From positions 1 to 27,891 of the IMG/VR virus record IMGVR_UViG_3300028027_000186: 27,891 nt of DNA. One strand, given 5' to 3'. Source of the stretch: a virus. The notes beneath the pieces are model-generated. The model searched no databases. It saw nothing but the letters and a program-made list of their open reading frames with translations, and was not told the DNA's origin. A program made the translations under genes and the position numbers. This document shows, one piece after another, positions 1-7,007 of this stretch; the first letter of the stretch is position 1; each line of letters starts with the position of its first letter.

Positions 1-4
1 AATT

Positions 5-29
5 AAGCCTTCTTCGGAAGGTTTTTTTT
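5..29 (+). terminator. Rho-independent terminator for a gene upstream of the window
   Basis: CCTTC-TTCG-GAAGG hairpin (8-21) with a UUCG tetraloop, flanked by A/T pairs and followed by seven or more T. It must end a plus-strand unit that lies left of the window. Confidence 0.85.
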
Positions 30-72
30 ATTCCATTGTAAACACTAATTTTATAGAATATATATAGTTACT

Positions 73-303
73 ATGGAAAGAATTAATAATCTAAAGAAAT
101 TACAAACCCTTCTTTTGGAACTTGAGGGTAAATCGAAAGCTACAAGTTTACAGCTTGTATTATTATTCAATTTGCATAATTATTTCAATCCAAAGAAACC
201 TGAATACAGTAAACATTGTAGTCCTTGTGTTGCAAGAGTTTACAAGAAATGTAAAGCAATATACGAAGAATTAAAACATGAACTTTCAAATGAAAACTTA
301 TAA
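73..303 (+). CDS. Small conserved-type phage protein with a CxxC motif, function unknown
   Basis: 76 aa, first gene of the leftmost plus-strand block. It starts about 45 nt after the terminator, and the gap holds an AT-rich promoter-like stretch. The sequence is mostly helical. A C-terminal segment HCSPCVARVYKKCK (about residues 48-61) holds an HxxxC/CxxC-like cluster that could bind metal, although only three Cys and one His are present. It ends in charged helical sequence and overlaps the next gene by 26 nt, so the two are probably translationally coupled. Its position directly upstream of fibre genes suggests a virion-accessory or regulatory role, but nothing in the sequence proves either. 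I do not recognise a named family. Confidence 0.7.
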   Translation: MERINNLKKLQTLLLELEGKSKATSLQLVLLFNLHNYFNPKKPEYSKHCSPCVARVYKKCKAIYEELKHELSNENL

Positions 304-616
304 AATAAAAAAGGAATATTTGTTTAAGACTGTAACAATCAAACAAAAGTTTACAGCAATAACTTACAATCTGTGGAACTTAAATGAAAGAACTGCAGAA
401 TATCTTTATACCAATGGATATAAATATATGTTCGAAGAAGAACAGCTTCCTGAAGAAGCAATCAGTTTACAGCAGTCTGCGTCAGCTGACTTATCTTCAG
501 GCGAAACCTTACAACTTTCTGATGAACCCACATTTGATTTATTTGTAGATGAAAAGAAAGGATGTAAGACTTGTGGAAAATCTAAAACAAAAAGAAAATA
601 TACTAAGAGAACATGA
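278..616 (+). CDS. Small protein with Cys-rich basic tail, unknown function
   Basis: 112 aa. The N-terminal half is a compact mixed region (residues 5-55). The middle (about 56-95) is acidic and low in complexity. The C-terminus GCKTCGKSKTKRKYTKR holds a CxxC and a strongly basic tail, which could bind nucleic acid or metal. The ATG at 290, which gives MKTYKIKKEY, is an equally possible start; both overlap the preceding gene. The stop overlaps the start of the fibre gene as ATGA (613-616), a classic coupling arrangement, so all three left-end genes are probably one operon. No function is assigned. Confidence 0.7.
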   Translation: MNFQMKTYKIKKEYLFKTVTIKQKFTAITYNLWNLNERTAEYLYTNGYKYMFEEEQLPEEAISLQQSASADLSSGETLQLSDEPTFDLFVDEKKGCKTCGKSKTKRKYTKRT

Positions 617-2229
617 GAATACAAGATAGCCGACTTTTACTAAAGAGAAGTACTACTGCAGGACTTGAACCAACAGTTCCCACAGGAAGTACTATACATA
701 CTGATGGAACTTGGAATGTTGAAGATATCTATGCAGGTGAATTGTTTCTCAACATGGATGATAAGAAACTTTGGTTTGGATGGGAAGATATCTCAGGGAA
801 CACAGGTGTTAGTCTTGTGAATCCTTTTGGATATCTCACAGGAAGTTGTATTACTGATTTATTTGTTACAAATGTATACGGATGTTCTCCAATAACTATT
901 CATGATTCAATACAGAATCCAACTTCATTTGCAACAGGACTTTTATCAGTTGCTTTTGGTGATAGTAATACTGCTTCAGGAATTTATTCACATGCTCAAG
1001 GAGGTTTTAATACTGCTTCAGGAGATTATTCACACACTGAAGGAGCAGGAACTACTGCTTCAGGAGACGCTTCACATGCTGAAGGCGTAAATACTACAGC
1101 TTCAGGATTCTACTCACATGCTGAAGGAAATGGTAATATTGCATCAGGATTAGCCTCTCATGCTGAAGGACAAGCTAATACTGCTTCAGCATCTTGGACT
1201 CATGCTGAAGGATATGGTAATATTGCATCAGCAGACGGTTCTCATGCTGAAGGACTAAGTAATACTGCTACAGGCGATTTCTCACATGTTGAAGGATATT
1301 TAACTACAGGTTCTACATTATATGCACATGCTGAAGGAAAAGAAACATTAGCTTCAGGCGCAGCTTCACATGCTGAAGGAAATGGTACTATAGCTTCAGG
1401 AATTGCATCGCATTCTGAAGGATTAAGTAATATTGCTTCAGGAGATTATTCACATGCTGAAGGATTTTCTACAACTGCTTCAGGATTAAATTCTCATTCT
1501 GAAGGACAAGTTACAATTTCACAAGGAAACTATTCACATGCTGAAGGAAATAATACTTTAGCTTCAGGGGAAAATTCTCATTCTGAAGGAGATAGTACTA
1601 CTGCTTCAGGAACAGGTTCTCATTCTGAAGGAATTACAACAATTGCCCAAGGAAATTATTCACATGCTGAAGGAACAGCTACTTTATCTGCAGGATATTC
1701 TTCTCATTCTGAAGGAAATCTTACTCAAGCTTTAGGTAGTTGGAGTCATACCCAAGGAAGACATACAATTGCCAATGGAGATTATCAATGTGTCCTTGGA
1801 AAGTTTAACGTAACAGGTTCAACTGAAGCTGCATTTATAATTGGCAATGGAACAAATGATGCCACAAGAAGTAATCTTTTGGTAGCTGCAGGAAATGATA
1901 TTAATATCGTTGGAGATGTAAATATTACAGGGGATTGTACTGCTACAAATTTTATTGGAGATGGTTCACTTCTAACGAATTTACCTACTATAGGATTAAA
2001 ATCAAATACTGTTGCAGGTGCAAGTTTCGCAGGAAGCCCATTGAAATATACAGTTGTATTTGGAACACCATATGCTACTACCAATTATTCAATTACAATT
2101 ACAGGGGAAGTAAATAGAACTTTCTCTTGGGAAACTAAAACTGTCAACGGATTCGTAATAAATGCCAACTCTGCTACAGCTTTCGCAGGAAATGTAGATT
2201 GGATTACAAAATCACATGGAGAAATTTAA
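613..2229 (+). CDS. Tail fibre / adhesin with 19 YadA-head-like repeats
   Basis: 538 aa. Residues 1-110 form a putative virion-attachment region. Residues 121-386 are nineteen tandem 14-residue repeats of the type ASGxxSHAEGxxTT. The SH.EG core recurs at exactly 14-residue spacing (126, 140, ... 378). This matches the 14-residue left-handed beta-roll repeats of YadA/Hep_Hag trimeric adhesin heads, so a long trimeric shaft is likely. Residues 430-457 (GDVNITGDCTATNF, GDGSLLTNL) match the neck sequence common in phage fibres. The C-terminal 75 residues (TNYSITITGE ... NGFVINANS ... VDW) look like a distal beta-sandwich knob, the likely receptor-binding part. The start is fixed by ATGA coupling to the gene before. 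The role in host binding is inferred. Confidence 0.85.
   Translation: MRIQDSRLLLKRSTTAGLEPTVPTGSTIHTDGTWNVEDIYAGELFLNMDDKKLWFGWEDISGNTGVSLVNPFGYLTGSCITDLFVTNVYGCSPITIHDSIQNPTSFATGLLSVAFGDSNTASGIYSHAQGGFNTASGDYSHTEGAGTTASGDASHAEGVNTTASGFYSHAEGNGNIASGLASHAEGQANTASASWTHAEGYGNIASADGSHAEGLSNTATGDFSHVEGYLTTGSTLYAHAEGKETLASGAASHAEGNGTIASGIASHSEGLSNIASGDYSHAEGFSTTASGLNSHSEGQVTISQGNYSHAEGNNTLASGENSHSEGDSTTASGTGSHSEGITTIAQGNYSHAEGTATLSAGYSSHSEGNLTQALGSWSHTQGRHTIANGDYQCVLGKFNVTGSTEAAFIIGNGTNDATRSNLLVAAGNDINIVGDVNITGDCTATNFIGDGSLLTNLPTIGLKSNTVAGASFAGSPLKYTVVFGTPYATTNYSITITGEVNRTFSWETKTVNGFVINANSATAFAGNVDWITKSHGEI
973..1770 (+). repeat. Nineteen in-frame 42-nt imperfect tandem repeats
   Basis: Each unit encodes ASGxxSHAEGxxTT. 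The nearest-conserved DNA words are variants of ACTGCTTCAGGA and CATGCTGAAGGA. The units are diverged from each other but keep perfect 42-nt phase, so unequal recombination could change shaft length by whole units without breaking the frame. Confidence 0.9.
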
Positions 2230-2240
2230 AACAAAATAAT

Positions 2241-2846
2241 ATGCCATTAATAATTGATACTTTAACAGTTGAAGGAAATGTAACTGCTACAAATTATTTG
2301 AATTTACCTTATGAATATGAGCGAAGTTCAACTACATATACTAATTTTCTTCCTATTGTTCACGGATTAGTAAATCAAATAGTTTCACAAAATCTAATGT
2401 ATTGGATTCCAATATTTATTCAAAGGGATTTAACTATCAGTGAAGTTGCTATTTTCGTTGGAACAGCATCTGCAGGAGGTTCCGTTGTAGGATTATATAA
2501 TTCCAATGGAACAGGTTTGCCTAATAATCTTTTATTTCAAACAACTGCTTTTAATAATGGAGTTACATCAGGACAACTATATACTTTACCAACACCTCAA
2601 ACTGTAAATGCAGGATTATATTACATAGGATATAATTCAAGTTCAGCAGTAACTTTACGTTCTGCTGCAGCTACATCTTATATAAATATTTTTGGTTTAG
2701 GAAATGCTAATGATACTCCACATAGTAGAATATCAAAAACATCTTCTTACACAGGAACATTACCTGCTACTTTTGCAGGTGTTGCAGGTATAGCTACAAA
2801 ATCATTTTCTGTAAATCCAAATATAATATTCAAAATAACTTATTAA
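2241..2846 (+). CDS. Fibre-like / receptor-binding accessory protein
   Basis: 201 aa from the ATG at 2241, which follows an A-rich leader (aaaacaaaataat). An in-frame ATG at 2199 would read through the end of the fibre gene and adds residues that look like an out-of-frame shadow. The N-terminus (LTVEGNVTATNYLNLP) repeats the VTATN-type neck motif of the preceding fibre. The rest is rich in beta-forming, Ser/Thr/Asn/Gly sequence with no Cys. This suggests a beta-sandwich domain attached to the fibre tip or a separate short fibre. It lies 11 nt after the fibre stop, in the same operon. Receptor binding is inferred from context. Confidence 0.7.
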   Translation: MPLIIDTLTVEGNVTATNYLNLPYEYERSSTTYTNFLPIVHGLVNQIVSQNLMYWIPIFIQRDLTISEVAIFVGTASAGGSVVGLYNSNGTGLPNNLLFQTTAFNNGVTSGQLYTLPTPQTVNAGLYYIGYNSSSAVTLRSAAATSYINIFGLGNANDTPHSRISKTSSYTGTLPATFAGVAGIATKSFSVNPNIIFKITY

Positions 2847-2853
2847 TAATCAA

Positions 2854-3270
2854 ATGACAACATATAAAATTTCAAAAGAAAATTGGAGCACTCTTCAGAA
2901 TTTTAATAACTTACAAGAATGTGAGATTTGGGTTTCTGAAGTATTAGGTGAGGGTTACACAATAATTGTTTCTCCTGAAGTATTATTGCCTTTAACTCCT
3001 CAAGAAAAATTAAACTTTGACATTCAATATGGATTATATCTCATTGAAGAATTTTTAATTGACAACAGGAATATAACTCCTAATATGACAACAACAGAAA
3101 GTTTACAATTGCTATCACAATTTGATAATATTGAAAAATTAGCAAGATTAGGTTCTTTATCTGCAGTTTCAGTTCTATTACAAAACATTCAAGTGGATGC
3201 AAGATTGTTTACTCAAGAAAGAAAAGACAAATACATTAGTCAACTAAATTCATATATAAATGCAATATAA
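2854..3270 (+). CDS. Small helical protein in the fibre operon
   Basis: 138 aa. Residues 1-50 are mixed alpha/beta. The C-terminal 90 residues are predicted helical and end in KDKYISQLNSYI. This half resembles the C-terminal half of the protein at 3926-4255: both have a YG.xL segment, then L..G.L, and both end in DKYI..LN. The two are probably paralogous. Its position between fibre proteins fits a fibre-associated chaperone or adaptor, but no catalytic motif is visible. It overlaps the next gene by 11 nt. Confidence 0.7.
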   Translation: MTTYKISKENWSTLQNFNNLQECEIWVSEVLGEGYTIIVSPEVLLPLTPQEKLNFDIQYGLYLIEEFLIDNRNITPNMTTTESLQLLSQFDNIEKLARLGSLSAVSVLLQNIQVDARLFTQERKDKYISQLNSYINAI

Positions 3271-3862
3271 TCCATTATCCTCAGACTTCTTAACAGTACA
3301 GAATGCCATCAGTAAAAATGGACAAGATTTCATCAGAATAATTTTACATATTCCTTCGAATGTGTTTTATACTCTTGATGATGATGGTAATTTTCTTCCA
3401 ATAGGAATTCAAAATCCTTTCTTGAGTTATTATATGACAGGTAACACTTTGGCAACAACAATTCCTACTGTAAATACTTGGCAGAAGATTCAAAGTAATG
3501 CTCCTATTGTTGTGAAACATAGCAGTATAACCAATGATGCTTTAACAGTTGACACAAGTACAGGAGTTGTTTCTTATAATTCAACATCTATTCCTAATAG
3601 ATGGGTAAAAATCGAAGGAACAATATCACTTTCTGATGGAAATAATAATGATGTTCAAATATCATTATTTAAAAATAATATATTGCAACATGAAACAATT
3701 TCTTATGTAGTAACCCAATCAGGAAGTAAGATAACAACTTTAACAGGTTTGGCTGTTATAAAAATGGAAAATGGAGATAGCTTTATTTTGAAACTATTAA
3801 ATGCAACTTCTACTTCAGCAGTAACTGTACATTCATTTAATGTTTTAGTCACAGGATTATAA
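3260..3862 (+). CDS. Fibre protein with shared N-terminal attachment module
   Basis: 200 aa. Residues 3-46 (YNPLSSDFLTVQNA ... FYTLDDDGNF) match the N-termini of the two fibres at 20214 and 20972, with the common signature YNP..S.FL.V, NGQ, RIIL.I and FY(S/T)LDDDGNF. The remaining 150 residues are beta-rich and unrelated to those two proteins. They read like a C1q/TNF-like or jelly-roll trimer domain (NRWVKIEGTISLSDGNN, NGDSFILKLLN). I infer a conserved virion anchor with a variable tip. The last nucleotides of the previous gene contain its ATG. Confidence 0.75.
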   Translation: MQYNPLSSDFLTVQNAISKNGQDFIRIILHIPSNVFYTLDDDGNFLPIGIQNPFLSYYMTGNTLATTIPTVNTWQKIQSNAPIVVKHSSITNDALTVDTSTGVVSYNSTSIPNRWVKIEGTISLSDGNNNDVQISLFKNNILQHETISYVVTQSGSKITTLTGLAVIKMENGDSFILKLLNATSTSAVTVHSFNVLVTGL

Positions 3863-3864
3863 CC

Positions 3865-3880
3865 CTGCTCACGCAGTGAG
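3865..3880 (+). other. Post-stop hairpin element, copy 1 (CTGCTCACGCAGTGAG)
   Basis: Lies 2 nt after the TAA of the fibre gene. It can fold as CTCAC-GCA-GTGAG or alternatively as CTGC-TCAC-GCAG. No T-run follows, so it is not a normal terminator. A second copy with a compensatory change lies at 18928-18913 on the minus strand, also 2 nt after a TAA. Confidence 0.6.
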
Positions 3881-3925
3881 TATAAAACATACCAAAGAAA
3901 CATATATATATTTCAAAAGAATATT

Positions 3926-4255
3926 ATGGCAAACGATTATACAGATAATCCAAAAGAACCAATAAAGCGCAATCCAATAAGATTTATTTCACTTACTGAT
4001 ACAAAAAACAAGACTGATGAAGAACAAGTAATTATTTCAAAAATAAATTATGGTATTTCACTTTCAAAACAATTTAATTTTGATGTAAAAAAAGCTTCAA
4101 AAGAAATTTATCCACATCTTACTAAAGTAATGGCAATGTTATCTTATGGAGATTTAGTAGGTGCTTCTGATGAAATAACAGGATTATCTACGGATGTATT
4201 ACCACAAACTTTGAAAGATAAATATATTCCATTATTAAATCTAAGTTTTAAATAA
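3926..4255 (+). CDS. Small helical protein upstream of terminase
   Basis: 109 aa, soluble, with an Asn/Lys/Pro-rich N-terminus (residues 1-18) and a helical body. The C-terminal part (LSYGDLVGASDEITGL ... LKDKYIPLLN) resembles the C-terminus of the protein at 2854-3270, so the two are likely paralogues. The leader AAAAGAATATTATGG matches, over 14 nt up to the ATG, the leader of the gene at 27546. It lies 6 nt before TerS and is probably co-transcribed with the terminase. Function is unknown. Confidence 0.7.
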   Translation: MANDYTDNPKEPIKRNPIRFISLTDTKNKTDEEQVIISKINYGISLSKQFNFDVKKASKEIYPHLTKVMAMLSYGDLVGASDEITGLSTDVLPQTLKDKYIPLLNLSFK

Positions 4256-4261
4256 AATATT

Positions 4262-4627
4262 ATGGCAAAAGATAGATTAAAACCAAAATTCCTTGAGCTC
4301 TTTGAAAAAAATAGAGGGCTTGTTTATATAACTGCAGCACAATGTGGTATCAATAAAACTACATATTACAATTGGAGAAAAGTTGATGCTGATTTTGCAG
4401 AACAAGCTGATTTCATTTTGGAGCAACAAGTTGACAAAGGGGAATCAAAACTTTTTGATGAACTTGAAAAAGACAATCCAAACCCACAACTTCTTATGTT
4501 CTATTTGAGAACCAAAGGAAAGAATAGAGGTTATGGTGAAGCTATTGATATGACTTCAAATGGAGAAACAGTTAATCAAGCTCCGACAATAAATATTTCT
4601 GTTGTAAAACCTGAATCTGAAGAATAA
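4262..4627 (+). CDS. terS: Terminase small subunit
   Basis: 121 aa. An N-terminal helix-turn-helix (about residues 15-40: VYITAAQCGINKTTYYNWRK) resembles the DNA-recognition domain of phage terminase small subunits and insertion-element HTH proteins. It is followed by a helical oligomerisation segment (45-85) and a polar tail. The C-terminal PTINISVVKPE is a typical short beta segment at the end of such subunits. It would bind packaging-initiation DNA and load the large subunit. The gene stands directly before the large terminase gene, 38 nt apart, which supports the call. No cos or pac site can be picked out by eye. Confidence 0.8.
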   Translation: MAKDRLKPKFLELFEKNRGLVYITAAQCGINKTTYYNWRKVDADFAEQADFILEQQVDKGESKLFDELEKDNPNPQLLMFYLRTKGKNRGYGEAIDMTSNGETVNQAPTINISVVKPESEE

Positions 4628-4665
4628 TAATTGGTTTCATCAGGATATAAAACATTTTCTTTGGT

Positions 4666-5841
4666 ATGGATTTAAAAGTTACAAAAGTATTTGAAAAAAA
4701 TTACAATGCATTAAATGATTCTACTAAACGTTTCATAATAAATGTTGGAGGCACAAGGAGTAGTAAAACTTGGAGCCTCGCACAATTAATGATTGTATAT
4801 TGTTTAAGTAATCCAAAGAAAGTTGTTAGTATCGTAAGAAAATCATTTCCATCTTTACGTTCAACAGTTATGAGAGATGTAATTACTGTTTTGAAAGAAA
4901 TGGGATTATATTCAGAAAAACAACATAACAAAACAGAACATCTTTTTGTTTTTCCTAATGGAAGCCAAATAGAATTTTTTTCAGTAGATGATGAACAAAA
5001 GATTCGTGGACGTAAGAGAGATATTTTATATGCAAATGAAGCCAATGAACTTTCCTTTGAAGAATTTCAGCAATTGAATTTCAGAACCACTGAGAAAGTA
5101 TTTTTTGATTTCAATCCATCCGATTTATATCATTGGATTTATGATTTATATATTCGCCCTGAAACAATTAAAATTCATTCGACATATAAAGACAACCCTT
5201 TCCTGCCAAAGTCTCTTATAAAGGAAATTGAAGAGCTTATACATGTAGATGAGAACTATTATAGAATATATGCATTAGGCGAATCAGCAGTTCCCAAATC
5301 TACAATATTTACACATCAGAAGTTCATAAGAAATTTTCCTAATGAAGATTTATTTTCCAATGTAGTTTACGGAATTGACTTTGGATATAACCACCCAAGT
5401 GCAATTGTAAAAGCAGGAGTTATAGGAAATCAATTATACGTTCAGGAGAAATTATATGAATCTCATTTGACAACAAATGATTTAATTCAGAAAATGAAAA
5501 ATATTCCTATTGATAAAAACATTCCTATAGTTTGTGATTCAGCACGTCCTGAAGTTATAAAAGAATTGCAAAGGGCAGGATATAATGCTCAAATGGCAAA
5601 TAAAAATGTTAAAGAAGGAATTGATGCAGTCAAAAGTATGGAATTATTTATTTCTGATGATTCAATTAATCTTCAAAAGGAAATTAATCAATATAAATGG
5701 AAAGTAATGGGTGATAAAGTAATAGATGAGCCTGTAAAATTACATGATGATGCTGTTGATGCTATGAGATATGCCGTACAGTATTTAAAAAAACATCAAA
5801 AGAAAGGGCTTTCATCTTCTTTCACAAGTTTTTCCTTATAA
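4666..5841 (+). CDS. terL: Terminase large subunit (ATPase-nuclease)
   Basis: 391 aa, the usual length for the Terminase_3-type packaging motor. The N-terminal ATPase has a Walker A variant GGTRSSKT (residues 28-35) and a Walker B/catalytic acid segment DILYANEANE (119-128, E125). The C-terminal RNase H-like nuclease shows the expected acidic set: GIDFGYNHPSA (D238), CDSARPE (D291) and HDDAVDAMRYA (D362/D365). It pumps DNA into the prohead using ATP and cuts the concatemer at initiation and headful. A strong terminator directly follows, and its hairpin overlaps the stop codon, so this gene closes the operon. Confidence 0.95.
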   Translation: MDLKVTKVFEKNYNALNDSTKRFIINVGGTRSSKTWSLAQLMIVYCLSNPKKVVSIVRKSFPSLRSTVMRDVITVLKEMGLYSEKQHNKTEHLFVFPNGSQIEFFSVDDEQKIRGRKRDILYANEANELSFEEFQQLNFRTTEKVFFDFNPSDLYHWIYDLYIRPETIKIHSTYKDNPFLPKSLIKEIEELIHVDENYYRIYALGESAVPKSTIFTHQKFIRNFPNEDLFSNVVYGIDFGYNHPSAIVKAGVIGNQLYVQEKLYESHLTTNDLIQKMKNIPIDKNIPIVCDSARPEVIKELQRAGYNAQMANKNVKEGIDAVKSMELFISDDSINLQKEINQYKWKVMGDKVIDEPVKLHDDAVDAMRYAVQYLKKHQKKGLSSSFTSFSL

Positions 5842-5863
5842 GCTTCTTCGGAAGCTTTTTTTA
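5840..5863 (+). terminator. Rho-independent terminator after terL
   Basis: AGCTTC-TTCG-GAAGCT stem with UUCG loop (5841-5856) followed by a run of T. The TAA of terL (5839-5841) overlaps the base of the stem. Confidence 0.9.
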
Positions 5864-5890
5864 TTTCTAAAGAAAACATAATTCTTTTGC

Positions 5891-5907
5891 ATTATTTATA
5901 ATAAAAA
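5891..5907 (+). promoter_or_regulatory. Recurrent ATTTATAATAAAA start box
   Basis: ATTATTTATAATAAAAA directly precedes the ATG at 5908 and follows a terminator. It is a member of the box family also seen before 8874, 11965, 15060, 24992, 27546 and, on the minus strand, 24599. It could be a promoter -10-like element or an A-rich translation leader. Confidence 0.4.
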
Positions 5908-6357
5908 ATGAGTCAACAGATATCATATAACCAATTAATAGATTATATAGAAAATTTTTCTGATAATCATCTTCAACTACAAAGATTTGGAGAAGGTTTT
6001 CGTGCGGATATAAATGTAATTTCAACAGAAGAAAATAATTTTCCAATATTATATGTTGAACCTTTGAGCCATACAATGCAAAATTGGGTGCAAAGATATA
6101 GAATCAGAATATATTGTTTGGATTTATTGCAGCAAGACAAATCAAATAGACGTGATATTTTAAGTGATTGTATACAGATTCTCAATGATTTATACAAATA
6201 TATTAAAAATGATTCTCAAAATAATTTTGACGTTACAAATATTCCTACTTCTTTACCTGTACAAAATATTTCTATTGAAGGTGTTGGCGGATGGAGCAGT
6301 GAATTTGAAATTCTTGTAACATTGAATGATAAAGATTGTGATATTCCTTTAGATTAA
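5908..6357 (+). CDS. Tail-terminator-like minor structural protein
   Basis: 149 aa. The pattern is an N-terminal helix, then strand regions (PILYVEP, RYRIRIYCLD), a helix (RRDILSDCIQILNDLYKYI, residues 80-98) and C-terminal strands ending GVGGWSSEFEILVTL. That alpha/beta arrangement and the size fit tail-terminator / tail-completion proteins of siphoviruses. It opens a new unit after the terL terminator and is followed by an HK97-gp10-like gene, which is the usual neighbour of such proteins. The assignment rests on fold pattern and synteny, since sequence signatures for this group are weak. Confidence 0.6.
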   Translation: MSQQISYNQLIDYIENFSDNHLQLQRFGEGFRADINVISTEENNFPILYVEPLSHTMQNWVQRYRIRIYCLDLLQQDKSNRRDILSDCIQILNDLYKYIKNDSQNNFDVTNIPTSLPVQNISIEGVGGWSSEFEILVTLNDKDCDIPLD

Positions 6358-6378
6358 ATTTAAAATAAAAATATAGTT

Positions 6379-6555
6379 ATGCCGTGTATAAAATGTCCTG
6401 ATGGAAAATGGAAATGGGGTTCAAGAGGAAAATGTATTTACGATAGTAAATCCGAATGTCAAAGAGCAGGTATTGCAATCATTGTTGATAGAATAAATAA
6501 TCTCAAAGGAAACTTAAATAAAACTTTAAAAGAAAATGCAAAAAGAGGAGATTAA
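6379..6555 (+). CDS. 58-aa Cys-containing small protein
   Basis: Starts at an ATG preceded by AAAATAAAAATATAGTT. It reads MPCIKCPDGKWKWGSRGKC, then YDSKSECQRAG and a helical Lys/Asn-rich tail. Four Cys (3, 6, 19, 27) in a CxxC-C-C layout suggest a small metal-bound or knuckle-like fold. It overlaps the next gene by 20 nt in another frame, as expected for packed phage genes. Short proteins of this look sit among tail genes in Bacteroidota phages. I infer a structural or assembly accessory, and no function can be assigned. Confidence 0.65.
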   Translation: MPCIKCPDGKWKWGSRGKCIYDSKSECQRAGIAIIVDRINNLKGNLNKTLKENAKRGD

Positions 6556-6853
6556 AGCTCTTATTGAGCAAAACGTTTTAAAGGCTTTTAAAGAGGTTAT
6601 TTCTTCAAATGGACTCGTAGATACAGGAACACTACAAAACTCTGCTACAGTGGATATAGATGATGATTTCAATATAGTTTTACAAGCAGAAGATTATTAT
6701 AAATTTCTTGATGAAGGAACAAAATATATTAACGGATATGGTTTGACAGAAGAACTTATAGAACATGAACTTTTCAGAAGAGCAGAAATTCTTTTGGAAG
6801 ATTATATTGTTCTCATGATAGAAGAACAACTTTCTTTAGAAAATGAAGGATAA
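6536..6853 (+). CDS. HK97 gp10-like neck/tail-completion protein
   Basis: 105 aa. An N-terminal helix (KEEIKALIEQNVLKAFKEVI) is followed by LVDTGTLQNS (about residues 27-36), an acidic strand pair, and YYKFLDEGTKY (54-64). The combination 'VDTGxLxNS ... Y..FLDEGT' is the signature pattern of HK97 gp10-type head-tail joining / tail-completion proteins. The C-terminus is helical and acidic. Its position next to a tail-terminator-like gene agrees. It would act at the connector between the head and tail tube. Confidence 0.7.
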   Translation: MQKEEIKALIEQNVLKAFKEVISSNGLVDTGTLQNSATVDIDDDFNIVLQAEDYYKFLDEGTKYINGYGLTEELIEHELFRRAEILLEDYIVLMIEEQLSLENEG

Positions 6854-7007
6854 AAAAGAAATAAAAAATCTCCTGAAGAAATTAGGTAAAGGTTCAAGAG
6901 AAATTTATCTTGAACAAAATCCAAATGGATATTCTGCAGTAAATAAAGTTCATAAAAGTAAAAAAACATACAATAGAAAAAATAATAAGCAATGGCAATT
7001 ACTTTAA
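6843..7007 (+). CDS. 54-aa basic small protein
   Basis: Starts inside the end of the gp10-like gene (11-nt overlap) and ends 16 nt inside the next gene. It reads MKDKKEIKNLLKKLGKGSRE ... NPNGYSAVNKVHKSKKTYNR, which is highly basic with no Cys. Tight overlap on both sides and a plausible helical N-terminus argue that it is real. It may be a small nucleic-acid-binding or assembly factor; there is no family evidence. Confidence 0.55.
   Translation: MKDKKEIKNLLKKLGKGSREIYLEQNPNGYSAVNKVHKSKKTYNRKNNKQWQLL

Noticed and set aside
973-1770. Regular 42-nt repeats that could suggest a CRISPR array
   Set aside because: The repeats are continuous coding sequence in one frame, diverged from each other, with no unique spacers between identical repeats. 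They encode a beta-roll shaft.
2199-2240. Earlier in-frame start for the gene at 2241
   Set aside because: The extra 14 residues come from sequence coding the fibre C-terminus in another frame, and the ATG at 2241 has a good A-rich leader and gives a sensible N-terminus.
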